A stretch of DNA of 64,000 bases from Rhizobium sp. NZLR1 (lineage in GTDB: Bacteria > Pseudomonadota > Alphaproteobacteria > Rhizobiales > Rhizobiaceae): the NCBI RefSeq assembly GCF_017357385.1, contig NZ_CP071632.1, forward strand, positions 2,547,501-2,611,500, read 5' to 3'. The translations under genes and the position numbers were made by a program. This document shows positions 26,804-36,420 of the stretch, one piece after another. Numbering within the stretch: position 1 is the first letter of the stretch; every line of letters begins with the position of its first letter. The notes beneath the pieces were generated by a model. That model saw only the letters and a list, made by a program, of their open reading frames with translations. It was not told the DNA's origin and searched no databases.

Positions 26804-27784
26804 CTACAATGCCGCGCGCTTTACCGGAAGCTCAAAAAACGGAATGATCTCAGCAGCGTTTTTGATGCCTTCGTCGGCCATGTCCTCCTCGCCTTGGACA
26901 GCTCCGAGAAACGCAGCGATTGCGGCAAGAACCGGAGCGGCGGCGAGGATGCGCCGGTGCCCGAAACCGTTCGCCCAGAACAGCCGGACGCCCTCGCCGG
27001 CTGCCTGATAGCGCTTGGCATGGGCTGGCGGCACTTCCTTGTCGTCCTCGGCATGGATGACGAGCACCGGCCGGCCGATCGCACTCGCCGCATCGCCAGC
27101 ATCGAAATCCTCAAGTCTCCGTCCGGTGACGTGACGAACCTCATTCTCCAGCGCCGCTTGCGCGGCCGGGCGAAGGCCGATCATCCGGCCGAAGTCGGTA
27201 AACAGCCAGGCCATTTCGCTTGGCGCACCGATCAGCACCAGCCGCTCAGCCGTGACAGGAGCGACATCGGGCAGCAGACCCGCCACCGATACCACCAGCG
27301 CCGCGCCGCCGAAGGAATGGCCGATGACCGCATCGAAGGCGCCGAAGCGTGCCTCGATCGCGGCAATCGCCTTGACCGCAAGCCCCATGTGCAGGAAGCG
27401 CCGGCTGGCACGTCCGTGGCCGGGAAAATCGAGGGCCACCACCTCCGCGCCCGTTGCCGAAAGCATCGAAACGAGCTCGGCCATGTATTCGGTGCTCGAG
27501 CCCCAGCCATGCGTCACCAGATAGCGCTTGCGTCTTCCTCTCGCCCCGCCGTTCAGCCGATAGGCATGCGTTTTCGCCCCGCCGGCAAGTCTGAGGGTGA
27601 AACGTTCGGCGCCGTCAAGCCGGGCCGCGCCCGCCGCATGCGCCGCCTTGGCTTTTGCTCCCTTCGGCCGCGGCGACGGCGTCCTGCAGAACAGCAGGAA
27701 CGCCGCCCTGCCCGCCAGATCCGGCGAAACCGCCTGTAGCAGGGAGAACCCGAGGCGGGTGACCTTGCGCGCAAAATTTGCCAT
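26804..27784 (-). CDS. Alpha/beta hydrolase
   Basis: The 326-residue hydrolase has the nucleophile elbow VIGHSFGGAALVVSVAG near residue 157. The oxyanion region is around YLVTHGWGSS, the acid in LVIHAEDDKEVP, and the histidine in ANGFGHRRIL. The N-terminal ~90 residues are basic and Ala-rich (PKGAKAKAAHAAGAARL) and probably not part of the fold. Substrate unknown. It is divergent from a MarR gene with only 47 bp between the starts, and a perfect TGTTCA-N4-TGAACA palindrome lies there, so it is probably the MarR target. The FMN protein follows. Confidence 0.87.
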   Translation of the reverse strand: MANFARKVTRLGFSLLQAVSPDLAGRAAFLLFCRTPSPRPKGAKAKAAHAAGAARLDGAERFTLRLAGGAKTHAYRLNGGARGRRKRYLVTHGWGSSTEYMAELVSMLSATGAEVVALDFPGHGRASRRFLHMGLAVKAIAAIEARFGAFDAVIGHSFGGAALVVSVAGLLPDVAPVTAERLVLIGAPSEMAWLFTDFGRMIGLRPAAQAALENEVRHVTGRRLEDFDAGDAASAIGRPVLVIHAEDDKEVPPAHAKRYQAAGEGVRLFWANGFGHRRILAAAPVLAAIAAFLGAVQGEEDMADEGIKNAAEIIPFFELPVKRAAL

Positions 27785-27802
27785 AGTGAGAATCCAAAAG
27801 AC

Positions 27803-27818
27803 TGTTCAACACTGAACA
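27803..27818. promoter_or_regulatory. Probable MarR operator (perfect 6-4-6 palindrome)
   Basis: TGTTCA-ACAC-TGAACA lies midway between the divergent hydrolase (27784) and MarR (27832) starts. A further half site TGAACA lies at 27833-27838, overlapping the MarR start codon. Confidence 0.6.
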
Positions 27819-27831
27819 ATAAAGTACAACG

Positions 27832-28299
27832 ATGAACAAAAATCAATCCCTTCCCTGGGATCATCCGCGTTTTCGCAGCTGGATCGCGGTGGCGCGCGCC
27901 TGCCAGCTGATGCAGCAATCGCTGACCCGCTCGCTGGCCAATCTCGACATCAAGCCGCCGCACCTCGACATCCTGGTCAATCTCTATCGTTTCGAAGCCA
28001 TCTCGCAGCAGGAGCTGGCCCGCAAGCTGCTGGTCGGCCGCTCCAACATGAGCATGCTCCTGCCGCAGATGGAAAAGCGCGGCTTGATCGAACGACGCGG
28101 CGATGCGCGCGACAAACGCGTGCTGCGCCTCTATCTCACACCGGAGGGCCGCACGTTGACCGAGGCGGCGATGGTGATCCAGACGGATCTGATCGAACGC
28201 TCGCTTTCGCAAGAGCCGATCGAGCAATGCATGGCGACCGCCACCTCGATGGAGCGCATCATCACCGTGCTGCTCAGCGATCTCCGCGACGAGGATTGA
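27832..28299 (+). CDS. MarR-family transcriptional regulator
   Basis: The 155-residue protein has the MarR winged helix-turn-helix: helices with LDILVNLYRFEAISQQELARKLLVGRSNMSMLLPQMEKRG and the wing RRGDARDKRVLRLYLTPEGR. It should bind the palindrome just upstream, repressing itself and the divergent alpha/beta hydrolase, and respond to a phenolic ligand or oxidant as family members do. No obvious redox cysteine is present. The gene ends 3 bp from the stop of the convergent LtrA gene. Confidence 0.92.
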   Translation: MNKNQSLPWDHPRFRSWIAVARACQLMQQSLTRSLANLDIKPPHLDILVNLYRFEAISQQELARKLLVGRSNMSMLLPQMEKRGLIERRGDARDKRVLRLYLTPEGRTLTEAAMVIQTDLIERSLSQEPIEQCMATATSMERIITVLLSDLRDED

Positions 28300-28302
28300 G
28301 GA

Positions 28303-29493
28303 TCAATGCAGCGTCGGCGCTGCCGCCGTGCCGGTCAGCGAGCGGTATTCCCAGGCGGCGACGATAATCAGCACCAGCGTCGCCAGCATGCCCATCAGAT
28401 AGATCTCGATGAAGGGTGCAACGAAGGCCAGCAGGATCAGCAACACCAGGCCGGCCAGATGTGACAGCGGCAGCTGCCCGCTGGTCGCGCCCTTGAACCA
28501 GAGATTGCCGATCAGAAACAGGCCGGAGCCGCCGAGCACAGCTGCAGCAATGCCGAGATCGCCGGTCTCGTGCGGATGCGAGAACATGAATTCGACTGCC
28601 ACCGCATGGACGATGATGCCGGCCAGGATCGGGATATGCCCATAGGTGAAGGCGAGCCGCGCCAAGGCCCCCGGCGTCGCCTCATGCTCGATGCGGTGGG
28701 CGGCGCGCCCGTGGCCGAAGCGGAAATAAAGCCACCACATGGTGACGGTGCCGATGAAACCGGTGACGAAGACGATGCCGGTCAATCCCGAAAACGGCAG
28801 CTCGGAAAAGGTGCGGCCGGAAACCAGGATTGCTTCGCCGAGGCAGATGATGACGAAGAGCGCGCAGCGCTCGGCCATATGGGCGCCGGAAACGTCCCAG
28901 TCGCCCGCCGTCGAGCGGCCGAGGCCAGGCACGGCAAAGCCCGCGGCCGGGCCGGCATATTCGATTGCGAGCGCGATCACCCAGGCGATCAGCCGCGCCT
29001 CGTGATCGAGCAGCCCGCCGGCAATCCAGAAGACGGCGGCGACGACGAGCCAGGTGGTGATGCGGATGAAATTCAGCGTATTGGCGCGGTCGACGCGTGT
29101 CATCGCATAGGTCGTAAACAGCGAGCGCCCCACCTGCATCGCCACATAGGCGCCGGCAAACAGCAGCCCCTTGTCGCCGAAGGCCTCGGGGATGGAGGCC
29201 GACAGCAGCAGCCCGAGCATCATCAGCGCCACCAGCATGCCGCGCACCGGCGTCCTGTCGGGGTCGAGCCAGTTGGTCACCCAGGCGGTGAAGATCCACA
29301 CCCACCAGACGGCAAAGGTCATCAGCGCCGCTTCGGCGGCACCGAGCGGCGTATAATGGGCGGCGAGCGCATGCGAAAGCTGCGAGATCGAAAAAACGAA
29401 GACCAGATCGAAGAACAGTTCGAGGAAGGTCACCTTGCTGCCGCTGGCACTGCCCTTGGCGCGCAGCCAGTTCTTTCCGTTCATTTTCGCCAT
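28303..29493 (-). CDS. Low temperature requirement protein A (LtrA) family membrane protein
   Basis: From the ATG at 29493 the product has 396 residues and about ten membrane helices. The N-terminal [23 protein letters not shown] is the LtrA hallmark; others are [18 protein letters not shown] and [20 protein letters not shown]. The family name comes from a Listeria cold-growth mutant; its biochemical role is unknown. The chosen start has GGGGGA close upstream and removes the unlikely MGIGGY prefix. The DUF971 gene lies 24 bp upstream on the same strand. Confidence 0.88.
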   Translation of the reverse strand: MAKMNGKNWLRAKGSASGSKVTFLELFFDLVFVFSISQLSHALAAHYTPLGAAEAALMTFAVWWVWIFTAWVTNWLDPDRTPVRGMLVALMMLGLLLSASIPEAFGDKGLLFAGAYVAMQVGRSLFTTYAMTRVDRANTLNFIRITTWLVVAAVFWIAGGLLDHEARLIAWVIALAIEYAGPAAGFAVPGLGRSTAGDWDVSGAHMAERCALFVIICLGEAILVSGRTFSELPFSGLTGIVFVTGFIGTVTMWWLYFRFGHGRAAHRIEHEATPGALARLAFTYGHIPILAGIIVHAVAVEFMFSHPHETGDLGIAAAVLGGSGLFLIGNLWFKGATSGQLPLSHLAGLVLLILLAFVAPFIEIYLMGMLATLVLIIVAAWEYRSLTGTAAAPTLH

Positions 29494-29516
29494 GTATCCC
29501 CCGATACCCATTGATT

Positions 29517-29891
29517 TCAGCGCGGCTTTTGGCCCGTATCGCGGTCCATGCCCTTTTCCCGGAGCTCGTCCTCATAGGCGGAAAACAGCTCAGCACCCCG
29601 TTCGCCGAGCTCGCGCAGATAGGTCCAGGTGTAGATGCCGGTGTCATGCATATCGTCGAATCCGATCCGGACGGCGTAATTGCCGGTCGGCATCATCGAG
29701 ATGATCGCGACATTGCGCTTGCCCGGCACCGTCACCTTTTGCCCCGGCCCGTGGCCCTGCACCTCGGCAGACGGCGACAGCACGCGCAACAGCTCTGCCG
29801 ACAGGTCGAAACTCTGGCCGTCGTCGAAGGTTATCGCCAGCCTCTGCCGATCTTTCGAAACGCGGAGTTCGCTCGGCCAGATATCGCTCAT
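29517..29891 (-). CDS. DUF971 (gamma-butyrobetaine hydroxylase-like N-terminal) protein
   Basis: The 124-residue protein carries the DUF971 fold: [42 protein letters not shown] and [20 protein letters not shown]. In other bacteria this small domain is found in Fe-S cluster or Mrp/ApbC-related contexts and as the N-terminal part of carnitine-pathway hydroxylases. The start MSDIW at 29891 is preferred over an ATG 9 bp upstream. It heads the pair with LtrA and is divergent from moaA, which starts 183 bp away. Confidence 0.85.
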   Translation of the reverse strand: MSDIWPSELRVSKDRQRLAITFDDGQSFDLSAELLRVLSPSAEVQGHGPGQKVTVPGKRNVAIISMMPTGNYAVRIGFDDMHDTGIYTWTYLRELGERGAELFSAYEDELREKGMDRDTGQKPR

Positions 29892-30074
29892 CTCTATCAC
29901 CCTCTTTCCCCTGGAGAAGTAGGCGTTCGCCTTTTTCGAGGCAAGAGCAAATTAACGTGTGCGAAATCCGTTTCCCTTGACGGCGCAATCACATATGCAC
30001 AAATAGAAAGATATCGTTTGAAAACAGGCCGGCATCCGGTCTGGCGTGCTTCAGATCCCGTTGCGGAGGAATTG

Positions 30075-31121
30075 GTGAATACGAGAGTAGGAACGATAGG
30101 CAACGCATCGCCGCTGGTGGCGGATGCACATCCGATGATCGACCCCTTCGGGCGGGCGGTCACCTATCTCCGCGTCTCCGTCACCGACCGCTGCGATTTC
30201 CGCTGCACCTATTGCATGTCGGAAAATATGACCTTCCTGCCGAAGAAGGACCTGTTGACGCTGGAGGAGCTCGACCGGCTCTGTTCCGCCTTCATCGACA
30301 AGGGCGTGACGAAGATCAGGCTGACCGGCGGCGAGCCGCTGGTGCGCAAGAACATCATGTATCTGGTCCGCCAGCTCGGTGAGAAGATCGGCTCCGGCCT
30401 CGACGAGCTGACGCTGACGACCAATGGATCGCAGCTGGCCCGCCATGCCGAAGAGCTTTATGATTGCGGCGTGCGCCGCATCAACGTCTCACTCGACACG
30501 CTCAACCCCGACAAATTCCGCAAGATCACCCGCTGGGGCGATTTCGACAAGGTCATGGAAGGCGTCGATGCGGCGGAGAAAGCCGGGTTGAAGATCAAGC
30601 TCAACGCCGTGGCGCTGAAGGATTTCAACGACGCCGAGATGCCCGATCTCCTGCGCTTCGCCCATGGCCGCGGCATGGACCTGACCGTCATCGAAACCAT
30701 GCCGATGGGCGAAATCGAAGAAGACCGGACCGACCAATACCTGCCGCTCTCGCAACTGCGCGCCGATCTCGAAGACCAGTTCACCCTGACCGACATCGAC
30801 TACCAGACCGGCGGCCCGGCGCGTTACGTCAGGGTCGCCGAAACCGGCGGCCGCCTCGGCTTCATCACCCCGATGACCCATAATTTCTGCGAGAGCTGCA
30901 ACCGCGTCCGCCTCACCTGCACCGGCACGCTCTATATGTGCCTCGGCCAGAACGACGCCGCCGACCTACGCGCCGCCCTGCGCGCCAGCGAAGACGACGC
31001 CCTCCTCCGCACCGCCATCGACGAGGCCATCACCCGCAAACCGAAGGGCCACGACTTCATCATCGACCGCACGCATAATCGTCCGGCGGTAGCCAGGCAT
31101 ATGAGTGTTACGGGGGGGTGA
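30075..31121 (+). CDS. moaA: GTP 3',8-cyclase (molybdenum cofactor biosynthesis protein A)
   Basis: This radical-SAM enzyme converts GTP to the cyclic intermediate of molybdopterin synthesis. With a GTG start at 30075 it has 348 residues. The SAM cluster motif is CDFRCTYC with C40, C44 and C47. The C-terminal second 4Fe-4S cluster is in [30 protein letters not shown] and [10 protein letters not shown] are also standard. GGAGGA lies 5 nt before the GTG, which decides the start, although the frame is open back to 29511. mobA and mobB, acting later in the same pathway, lie at 48.7-49.8 kb. RIME repeats and an IS element follow. Confidence 0.95.
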   Translation: MNTRVGTIGNASPLVADAHPMIDPFGRAVTYLRVSVTDRCDFRCTYCMSENMTFLPKKDLLTLEELDRLCSAFIDKGVTKIRLTGGEPLVRKNIMYLVRQLGEKIGSGLDELTLTTNGSQLARHAEELYDCGVRRINVSLDTLNPDKFRKITRWGDFDKVMEGVDAAEKAGLKIKLNAVALKDFNDAEMPDLLRFAHGRGMDLTVIETMPMGEIEEDRTDQYLPLSQLRADLEDQFTLTDIDYQTGGPARYVRVAETGGRLGFITPMTHNFCESCNRVRLTCTGTLYMCLGQNDAADLRAALRASEDDALLRTAIDEAITRKPKGHDFIIDRTHNRPAVARHMSVTGG

Positions 31122-31220
31122 GGCTCGGTTCCCGCAAAGCGGGGAGCGATCGATCCAGTGAATCGATCGCAGGGCCGAACGCCCTGAGCCACGCGAAGGG
31201 CCGGGATACGGTGCGGCATG

Positions 31221-31285
31221 TCCCTTCTCCCCAGCGGGGAGAAGATGCCAGCAGGCAGATGAGGGGGTGAGCGGCAAAGCCGCGA
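31221..31285. repeat. RIME-like intergenic palindromic repeat
   Basis: It holds the palindrome CTTCTCCCCAGCGGGGAGAAG followed by a GCAGATGAGGGGGTGAGCGG stretch, as in RIME elements of Rhizobium. A near-identical copy is at 46504-46575. The surrounding 31122-31220 region is further repeat-like spacer without a gene. Confidence 0.8.
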
Positions 31286-31316
31286 ATGCGCTGAGTGGAA
31301 GCGAAGGGCAATATGA

Positions 31317-32489
<1,173 letters not shown>

Positions 32490-32504
32490 CAAATAAGACA
32501 GTCG

Positions 32505-32532
32505 CTCTCCCCGTAAACGGGGCGAAGGGAGA
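32505..32532. repeat. Right half of the interrupted RIME repeat
   Basis: CTCCCCGTAAACGGGGCGAAG continues the unit broken at 31360. Together the halves restore a normal RIME core. Confidence 0.75.
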
Positions 32533-32537
32533 TCACA

Positions 32538-33314
32538 TCACCCAGGCTTACGCGCACAAATCGCAAACCGCTCCTGCACCATACGCTCAAGCCCCCGCAG
32601 AAACGGCATCTTGCGCGCCTGCGCCCAATGAATGTCGCCAAGCTTGCGATCGACGACGATATCGACGAAGCCGGCCTTGCGCAGAAGATCGACGATCGCT
32701 TCCGCCGGCATTTCATGGGAAAAATGCACGCGTGAGCGGATCTTCTGATGCCGCGCCATCATTTCCGGCGACATGTGGCTTGCCGCAGGTTTGCCGGAGA
32801 TTTTCGTCCAGAGCTTCTGCAGGCCCTTGACCCAGGTTTCCCGACCCATGTTGCCGTCGACGATCAGCACTTTGCCCCCCGGCTTCAGCACCGCGAACCA
32901 TTCTGCGAAGGCAGAAGCCGGATCCACCAGCGTCCAGATGAGATGCCGGTTGGTGATGACGTCGTAGCTACCCCGTGGCTCCATCGTGTTTTCGGCGTCG
33001 CCGGAAACGAAGCGGATATCGGTGCCGCGCTTCTTCGCCTTGGCGCGTGCCTGCGCCAGCATCGCATCCGACCAGTCGAGCCCGGTGACCGCAAAGCCGA
33101 CATCATGCATCAGATGCGAAATGACAGCGGTGCCGCAGGCAAGATCGAGCGCTGCCCGCCCCTGCCCGTCGCCGAGATGTTTTCGGACCAGCCGCTGCCA
33201 GCCCTTCCGCTCGCCTTCCGAAAAGATTTCATGGCCGACGCTCTGGTCGAAGGTTTCAGCCCTTTCCGACCAGAAATCGCGGATTTCATCGCGGATCGAG
33301 TAGTTTGTATTCAT
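32538..33314 (-). CDS. Class I SAM-dependent methyltransferase
   Basis: The 258-residue enzyme has the Rossmann-type methyltransferase fold. Motif I is ALDLACGTAVISHLMHDVGF, followed by TGLDWSDAMLAQAR, RFVSGDAENTMEP and the post-motif VLKPGGKVLIVDGNMG. The N-terminal SIRDEIRDFWSERAETFDQSVGH is typical of the group often annotated as UbiE-like or small-molecule methyltransferases. It diverges from an iron/metallophore ABC transporter across a TGA-N9-TCA box, so it may be iron-regulated and could modify a metal-chelating compound; this is inference. An ATG at 33323 gives three more residues. The RIME half and IS110 element lie at its 3' side. Confidence 0.82.
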   Translation of the reverse strand: MNTNYSIRDEIRDFWSERAETFDQSVGHEIFSEGERKGWQRLVRKHLGDGQGRAALDLACGTAVISHLMHDVGFAVTGLDWSDAMLAQARAKAKKRGTDIRFVSGDAENTMEPRGSYDVITNRHLIWTLVDPASAFAEWFAVLKPGGKVLIVDGNMGRETWVKGLQKLWTKISGKPAASHMSPEMMARHQKIRSRVHFSHEMPAEAIVDLLRKAGFVDIVVDRKLGDIHWAQARKMPFLRGLERMVQERFAICARKPG

Positions 33315-33375
33315 CGAATTCACCTTGAGTGCCCCGGCAGTGCATCAGTTTGGAAATGCTCTAAAACATATAACT

Positions 33376-33390
33376 TGATTCACAAAGTCA
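33376..33390. promoter_or_regulatory. RirA-type iron-responsive operator (TGA-N9-TCA)
   Basis: TGATTCACAAAGTCA fits the TGA-N9-TCA motif bound by the rhizobial iron regulator RirA. It lies between the divergent methyltransferase (33314) and substrate-binding protein (33439) genes and could govern both. Confidence 0.55.
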
Positions 33391-33438
33391 TATTTCTTAT
33401 GGCTGCGGACATTATTCAGACGTCAGGGGAATTTCCAG

Positions 33439-34575
33439 ATGAATTTCGTGAAAATGCTCGCAGTCTCCGCAGCTGCGATTGCCGGCCTAATGCCGCTATC
33501 GGCCTGGGCGCAGTCCTTCACCATCAAGGATGTCGCTGGCCGCGAAGTCAGCTTCGACAAGCCGGTCGAGCGGGTGATCCTCGGCGAAGGCCGCATGCTC
33601 TACGCCGTCGCGCCGATCGAGAAGGAAGATCCCTTTGCCAAGATCGTCGGCTGGCGCAACGACCTCTGGACCACCGACAAGGACGGCTTCAACGCCTATG
33701 TCGAAAAATTCCCCAAAGGCAAAGACCTGCCCTTCCTCGGCAATCTCACCGACGGCACGCTGCAGACCGAGACGGTGGTCAAGCTTCATCCGGATGTGCT
33801 GCTGCTCCCGATCGGCAACAAGACGGCAGCGGACGAGGTGAAACTCGAAGAGATGCTCGCCGGCATCGGCGTCAAGATCGTCTATATCGATTTTCGCGAG
33901 CACATCCTCGCCAACACCGAACCGAGCCTGAAGATCCTCGGCCAGCTCTTCGGCCATGAGGACCGCGCCGAAGCCGTCGCCAGCTTCTGGAAAGAGCAGA
34001 TGGCACGCGTCACCGACAGGCTGAAAGCGGCCAATCCGCCGAAGCCGAACGTGTTCATGTATCGCGCCGCGGGCTTGGTCGAGTGCTGCGGTACCTTCGG
34101 TCCCGATAATTTCGGCCTGATGGTCGATTGGGCCGGCGGCCACAATCTCGGCTCCGATTTCCTGCCGGGTTATACCGGCTCGATCAATGCCGAGCAGGTC
34201 GTCGCCTCCAATCCCGATGTCGTCGTCGTCACCGGCTCCAACTGGAGCCAGACCAAGAATGCCAAGGACTTTGTTAATGTCGGCCCGAACGCCGCTTCCA
34301 CCTTCGGCGACAGCCGCAAGGCGCTGAACACGCTGATGGAAAACCCGGCCTTCACCGGCTCCAAGGCGGTCGCCGGCGGCAATGTCCATGCGATCTGGCA
34401 CCAATTTTATACCAGCCCCTACCAGTTCGTCGCCGTCCAGCAGCTGGCGAAGTGGTTCCACCCGAACCTCTTTGCCGATCTCGATCCGGATGCCACCTTC
34501 AAGGAATTCCACGAAAAATTCCTGCCGGTCGCCTATCAGCCGGGTTACTGGGTCGACGCCAAGGCGGCTGAGTAA
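33439..34575 (+). CDS. ABC transporter substrate-binding protein, iron-siderophore/metallophore type
   Basis: The 378-residue periplasmic protein has a signal peptide (MNFVKMLAVSAAAIAGLMPLSAWA) and the type III binding fold. TIKDVAGREVSFDKPVERVILGEGR starts the mature domain as in FepB/FhuD/BtuF proteins. A Glu-containing docking segment, LHPDVLLLPIG, and the C-terminal VAVQQLAKWFHPNLFADLDPDATFKEFHEKFLP are also family features. The EAVASFWKEQM region is the long backbone helix. It would deliver a ferric chelate to the FecCD-type permease encoded next, 6 bp downstream. Ligand unknown; cobalamin or heme carriers are less likely given the iron box upstream. Confidence 0.88.
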   Translation: MNFVKMLAVSAAAIAGLMPLSAWAQSFTIKDVAGREVSFDKPVERVILGEGRMLYAVAPIEKEDPFAKIVGWRNDLWTTDKDGFNAYVEKFPKGKDLPFLGNLTDGTLQTETVVKLHPDVLLLPIGNKTAADEVKLEEMLAGIGVKIVYIDFREHILANTEPSLKILGQLFGHEDRAEAVASFWKEQMARVTDRLKAANPPKPNVFMYRAAGLVECCGTFGPDNFGLMVDWAGGHNLGSDFLPGYTGSINAEQVVASNPDVVVVTGSNWSQTKNAKDFVNVGPNAASTFGDSRKALNTLMENPAFTGSKAVAGGNVHAIWHQFYTSPYQFVAVQQLAKWFHPNLFADLDPDATFKEFHEKFLPVAYQPGYWVDAKAAE

Positions 34576-34581
34576 CCCGCG

Positions 34582-35652
34582 ATGGCCGAGGTCGCCGCCA
34601 TATCGATCGAAGCCGAAGCCGGGAGAGAGCGCTACCGCGCCCTTGCCCGGCGCAAGCTTTTGATCCTGGCCGCCATGACGGCGGCGCTCTGCCTGTCCTT
34701 TGCCGTCGATCTCGCCTGGGGCCCGGCCCGCTACAGCCTCGGTGAGGTCGTCGCCGCCCTCCTCGACCCGTCTTCCGTTTCCGATCAGGTGCGGGCCGTC
34801 GTCTGGAATATCCGCATGCCGGTCGCCGTCATGGCCATCGTCGTCGGCGCCTCGCTTTCGGTCGCCGGCGCGCAGATGCAGACGATCCTCGCCAATCCGC
34901 TCGCCAGCCCCTTCACACTCGGCATCTCGGCAGCGGCAAGCTTTGGCGCCGCGCTTGCAATCGTCACCAGCGTTCCGCTTCTGCCTGTGGCAGCCGGCCT
35001 GCTGGTGCCCGTCAATGCCTTCATCATGGCGCTGATCGCCACGCTCTTTATCCATTTCGTCTCGCAGGCCCGCGGCGTCTCGGTGCAGACGGTGGTGCTG
35101 CTCGGCATCGCCCTGGTCTTCACCTTCAACGCGGCTCTCGCCTTCCTGCAATATCTCGCCTCCGAACAGGCGCTGTCTGCAGTCGTCTTTTGGACGATGG
35201 GCAGCCTCACCAAGGCCACCTGGCCGAAAATCTGGGTGACACTTGCCGTGCTGCTGCTGGCCCTGCCGCTCTTTGCCCGCAACGCCTGGGCGCTGACGGC
35301 GATCCGCCTCGGCGAGGACAAGGCCGCAAGCTTCGGCGTCAATGTCCGCCGCATCCGGCTGGAAACCATGCTGGTTGTCTCGCTGCTTGCCGCCGTACCC
35401 GTCAGCTTTGTTGGCACCATCGGTTTCGTCGGCCTCGTCGGGCCGCATATCGCCCGTATGATTCTCGGCGAGGATCAGCGCTTCTTCCTGCCGGGCTCGA
35501 TCCTCTCCGGCGCGCTGCTCCTGTCGCTGACCTCGATCGTCTCGAAGTCGATCATCCCCGGCGTCGTCTTCCCGATCGGCATCATCACCGCGCTGGTCGG
35601 CGTGCCCTTCTTCTTCTCGCTCATCCTCTCGAACAGGAGCCGGTCGTGGTAG
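34582..35652 (+). CDS. FecCD-type ABC permease
   Basis: This 356-residue inner-membrane permease has about nine to ten helices. The FecCD motifs are present: RYSLGEVVAALL, VWNIRMPVAVMAIVVGASLSVAGAQMQTILANPLASPFTLGISAAASFGAAL, and the cytoplasmic coupling region FVGTIGFVGLVGPHIARMILGEDQRFFLPGS. It works as a homodimer with the ATPase encoded next; the reading frames overlap by 7 bp (GTG of the ATPase at 35646), suggesting coupled translation. The N-terminal cytoplasmic extension of ~20 residues is charged. Confidence 0.92.
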   Translation: MAEVAAISIEAEAGRERYRALARRKLLILAAMTAALCLSFAVDLAWGPARYSLGEVVAALLDPSSVSDQVRAVVWNIRMPVAVMAIVVGASLSVAGAQMQTILANPLASPFTLGISAAASFGAALAIVTSVPLLPVAAGLLVPVNAFIMALIATLFIHFVSQARGVSVQTVVLLGIALVFTFNAALAFLQYLASEQALSAVVFWTMGSLTKATWPKIWVTLAVLLLALPLFARNAWALTAIRLGEDKAASFGVNVRRIRLETMLVVSLLAAVPVSFVGTIGFVGLVGPHIARMILGEDQRFFLPGSILSGALLLSLTSIVSKSIIPGVVFPIGIITALVGVPFFFSLILSNRSRSW

Positions 35653-36398
35653 CGCTTCAATTGCAGTCGGTCGGCGCCTATCACGGCCGCAACCTCTTCG
35701 TCGAAGACGTCACGACGCCGGTGATGAAATCGGGCGAGTTGATTGCGGTGATCGGCCCGAACGCCGCCGGCAAATCCACCCTCTTCAAGCGCATCACCGG
35801 CCTGCTCAAGGGGCCGGGTCACGTCGTCGTCGAAGGCTCGAAGACGAAAAATGCCATCAGCTACATGCCGCAGGATACCTCGGCCAATGCCGTGCTGACC
35901 GTCTACGAATCCATTCTGCTCGCCCGCAAGCAGGGCGAGTCCTGGGCCGTCGGCGACGGCGACCTGCGCTTCATCGACGAGATCATGGCAGCCCTCGATA
36001 TCAGCGCCCTGGCCTTCCGCGATCTCGGCGCGCTCTCCGGCGGCCAGCGCCAGCTCGTCTCGATCGCCCAGGCGCTAGTGCGTGAGCCCGAAATCATGCT
36101 GATGGACGAGCCCACAAGCGCGCTCGACCTCCACCGCCAGGTCGAGGTCCTCGACTTCATGCGCCGCCGGGCCCGTGCTAAAGGCATGATCGTCCTGGTC
36201 GCCATCCACGACCTCAACCAGGCGCTCCGCTTCGCCGACAAAGTCCTCGTCATCGCCAATGGCCGCATGCGTGCCTGCGGCACCCCAAGCGACGTCGTCA
36301 CCGCCGAGATGCTGCGGGAGATTTATAAGGTCGAGGCCCGGGTGGAAAAATGCTCGCTGGACCACGACCATGTGATCGTTGATGGGAAGGCTCATTGA
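35646..36398 (+). CDS. ABC transporter ATP-binding protein, iron-siderophore type
   Basis: From the GTG at 35646 it has 250 residues. Walker A GPNAAGKSTLFK, Q-loop SYMPQDTSANAVLTV, signature LSGGQRQLVSIAQAL, Walker B EIMLMDEPTSALDLH and switch histidine VAIHDLN are all intact. The FecE/BtuD-like sequence fits the upstream permease and binding protein. The start codon GTG overlaps the end of the permease gene. The gene ends 22 bp from the stop of the convergent SorC regulator, which opens the sugar block. Confidence 0.92.
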   Translation: MVALQLQSVGAYHGRNLFVEDVTTPVMKSGELIAVIGPNAAGKSTLFKRITGLLKGPGHVVVEGSKTKNAISYMPQDTSANAVLTVYESILLARKQGESWAVGDGDLRFIDEIMAALDISALAFRDLGALSGGQRQLVSIAQALVREPEIMLMDEPTSALDLHRQVEVLDFMRRRARAKGMIVLVAIHDLNQALRFADKVLVIANGRMRACGTPSDVVTAEMLREIYKVEARVEKCSLDHDHVIVDGKAH

Positions 36399-36420
36399 GC
36401 TTAGCCAAAATCGGCCGGCC

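Noticed and set aside
26144..27739. Long plus-strand ORF (531 codons) across the FMN protein and hydrolase genes
   Set aside because: It covers two real minus-strand genes and the gap between them, has Arg/His-rich shadow composition and no ribosome-binding site.
28570..29514. Plus-strand ORF opposite the LtrA gene
   Set aside because: It is a shadow of a membrane protein gene: strongly charged, no hydrophobic segments or recognised motif.
29970..30074. Molybdenum-cofactor riboswitch before moaA
   Set aside because: The 183-bp gap has no conserved Moco-RNA stems that I can recognise; only a TTGACG-like -35 is visible.
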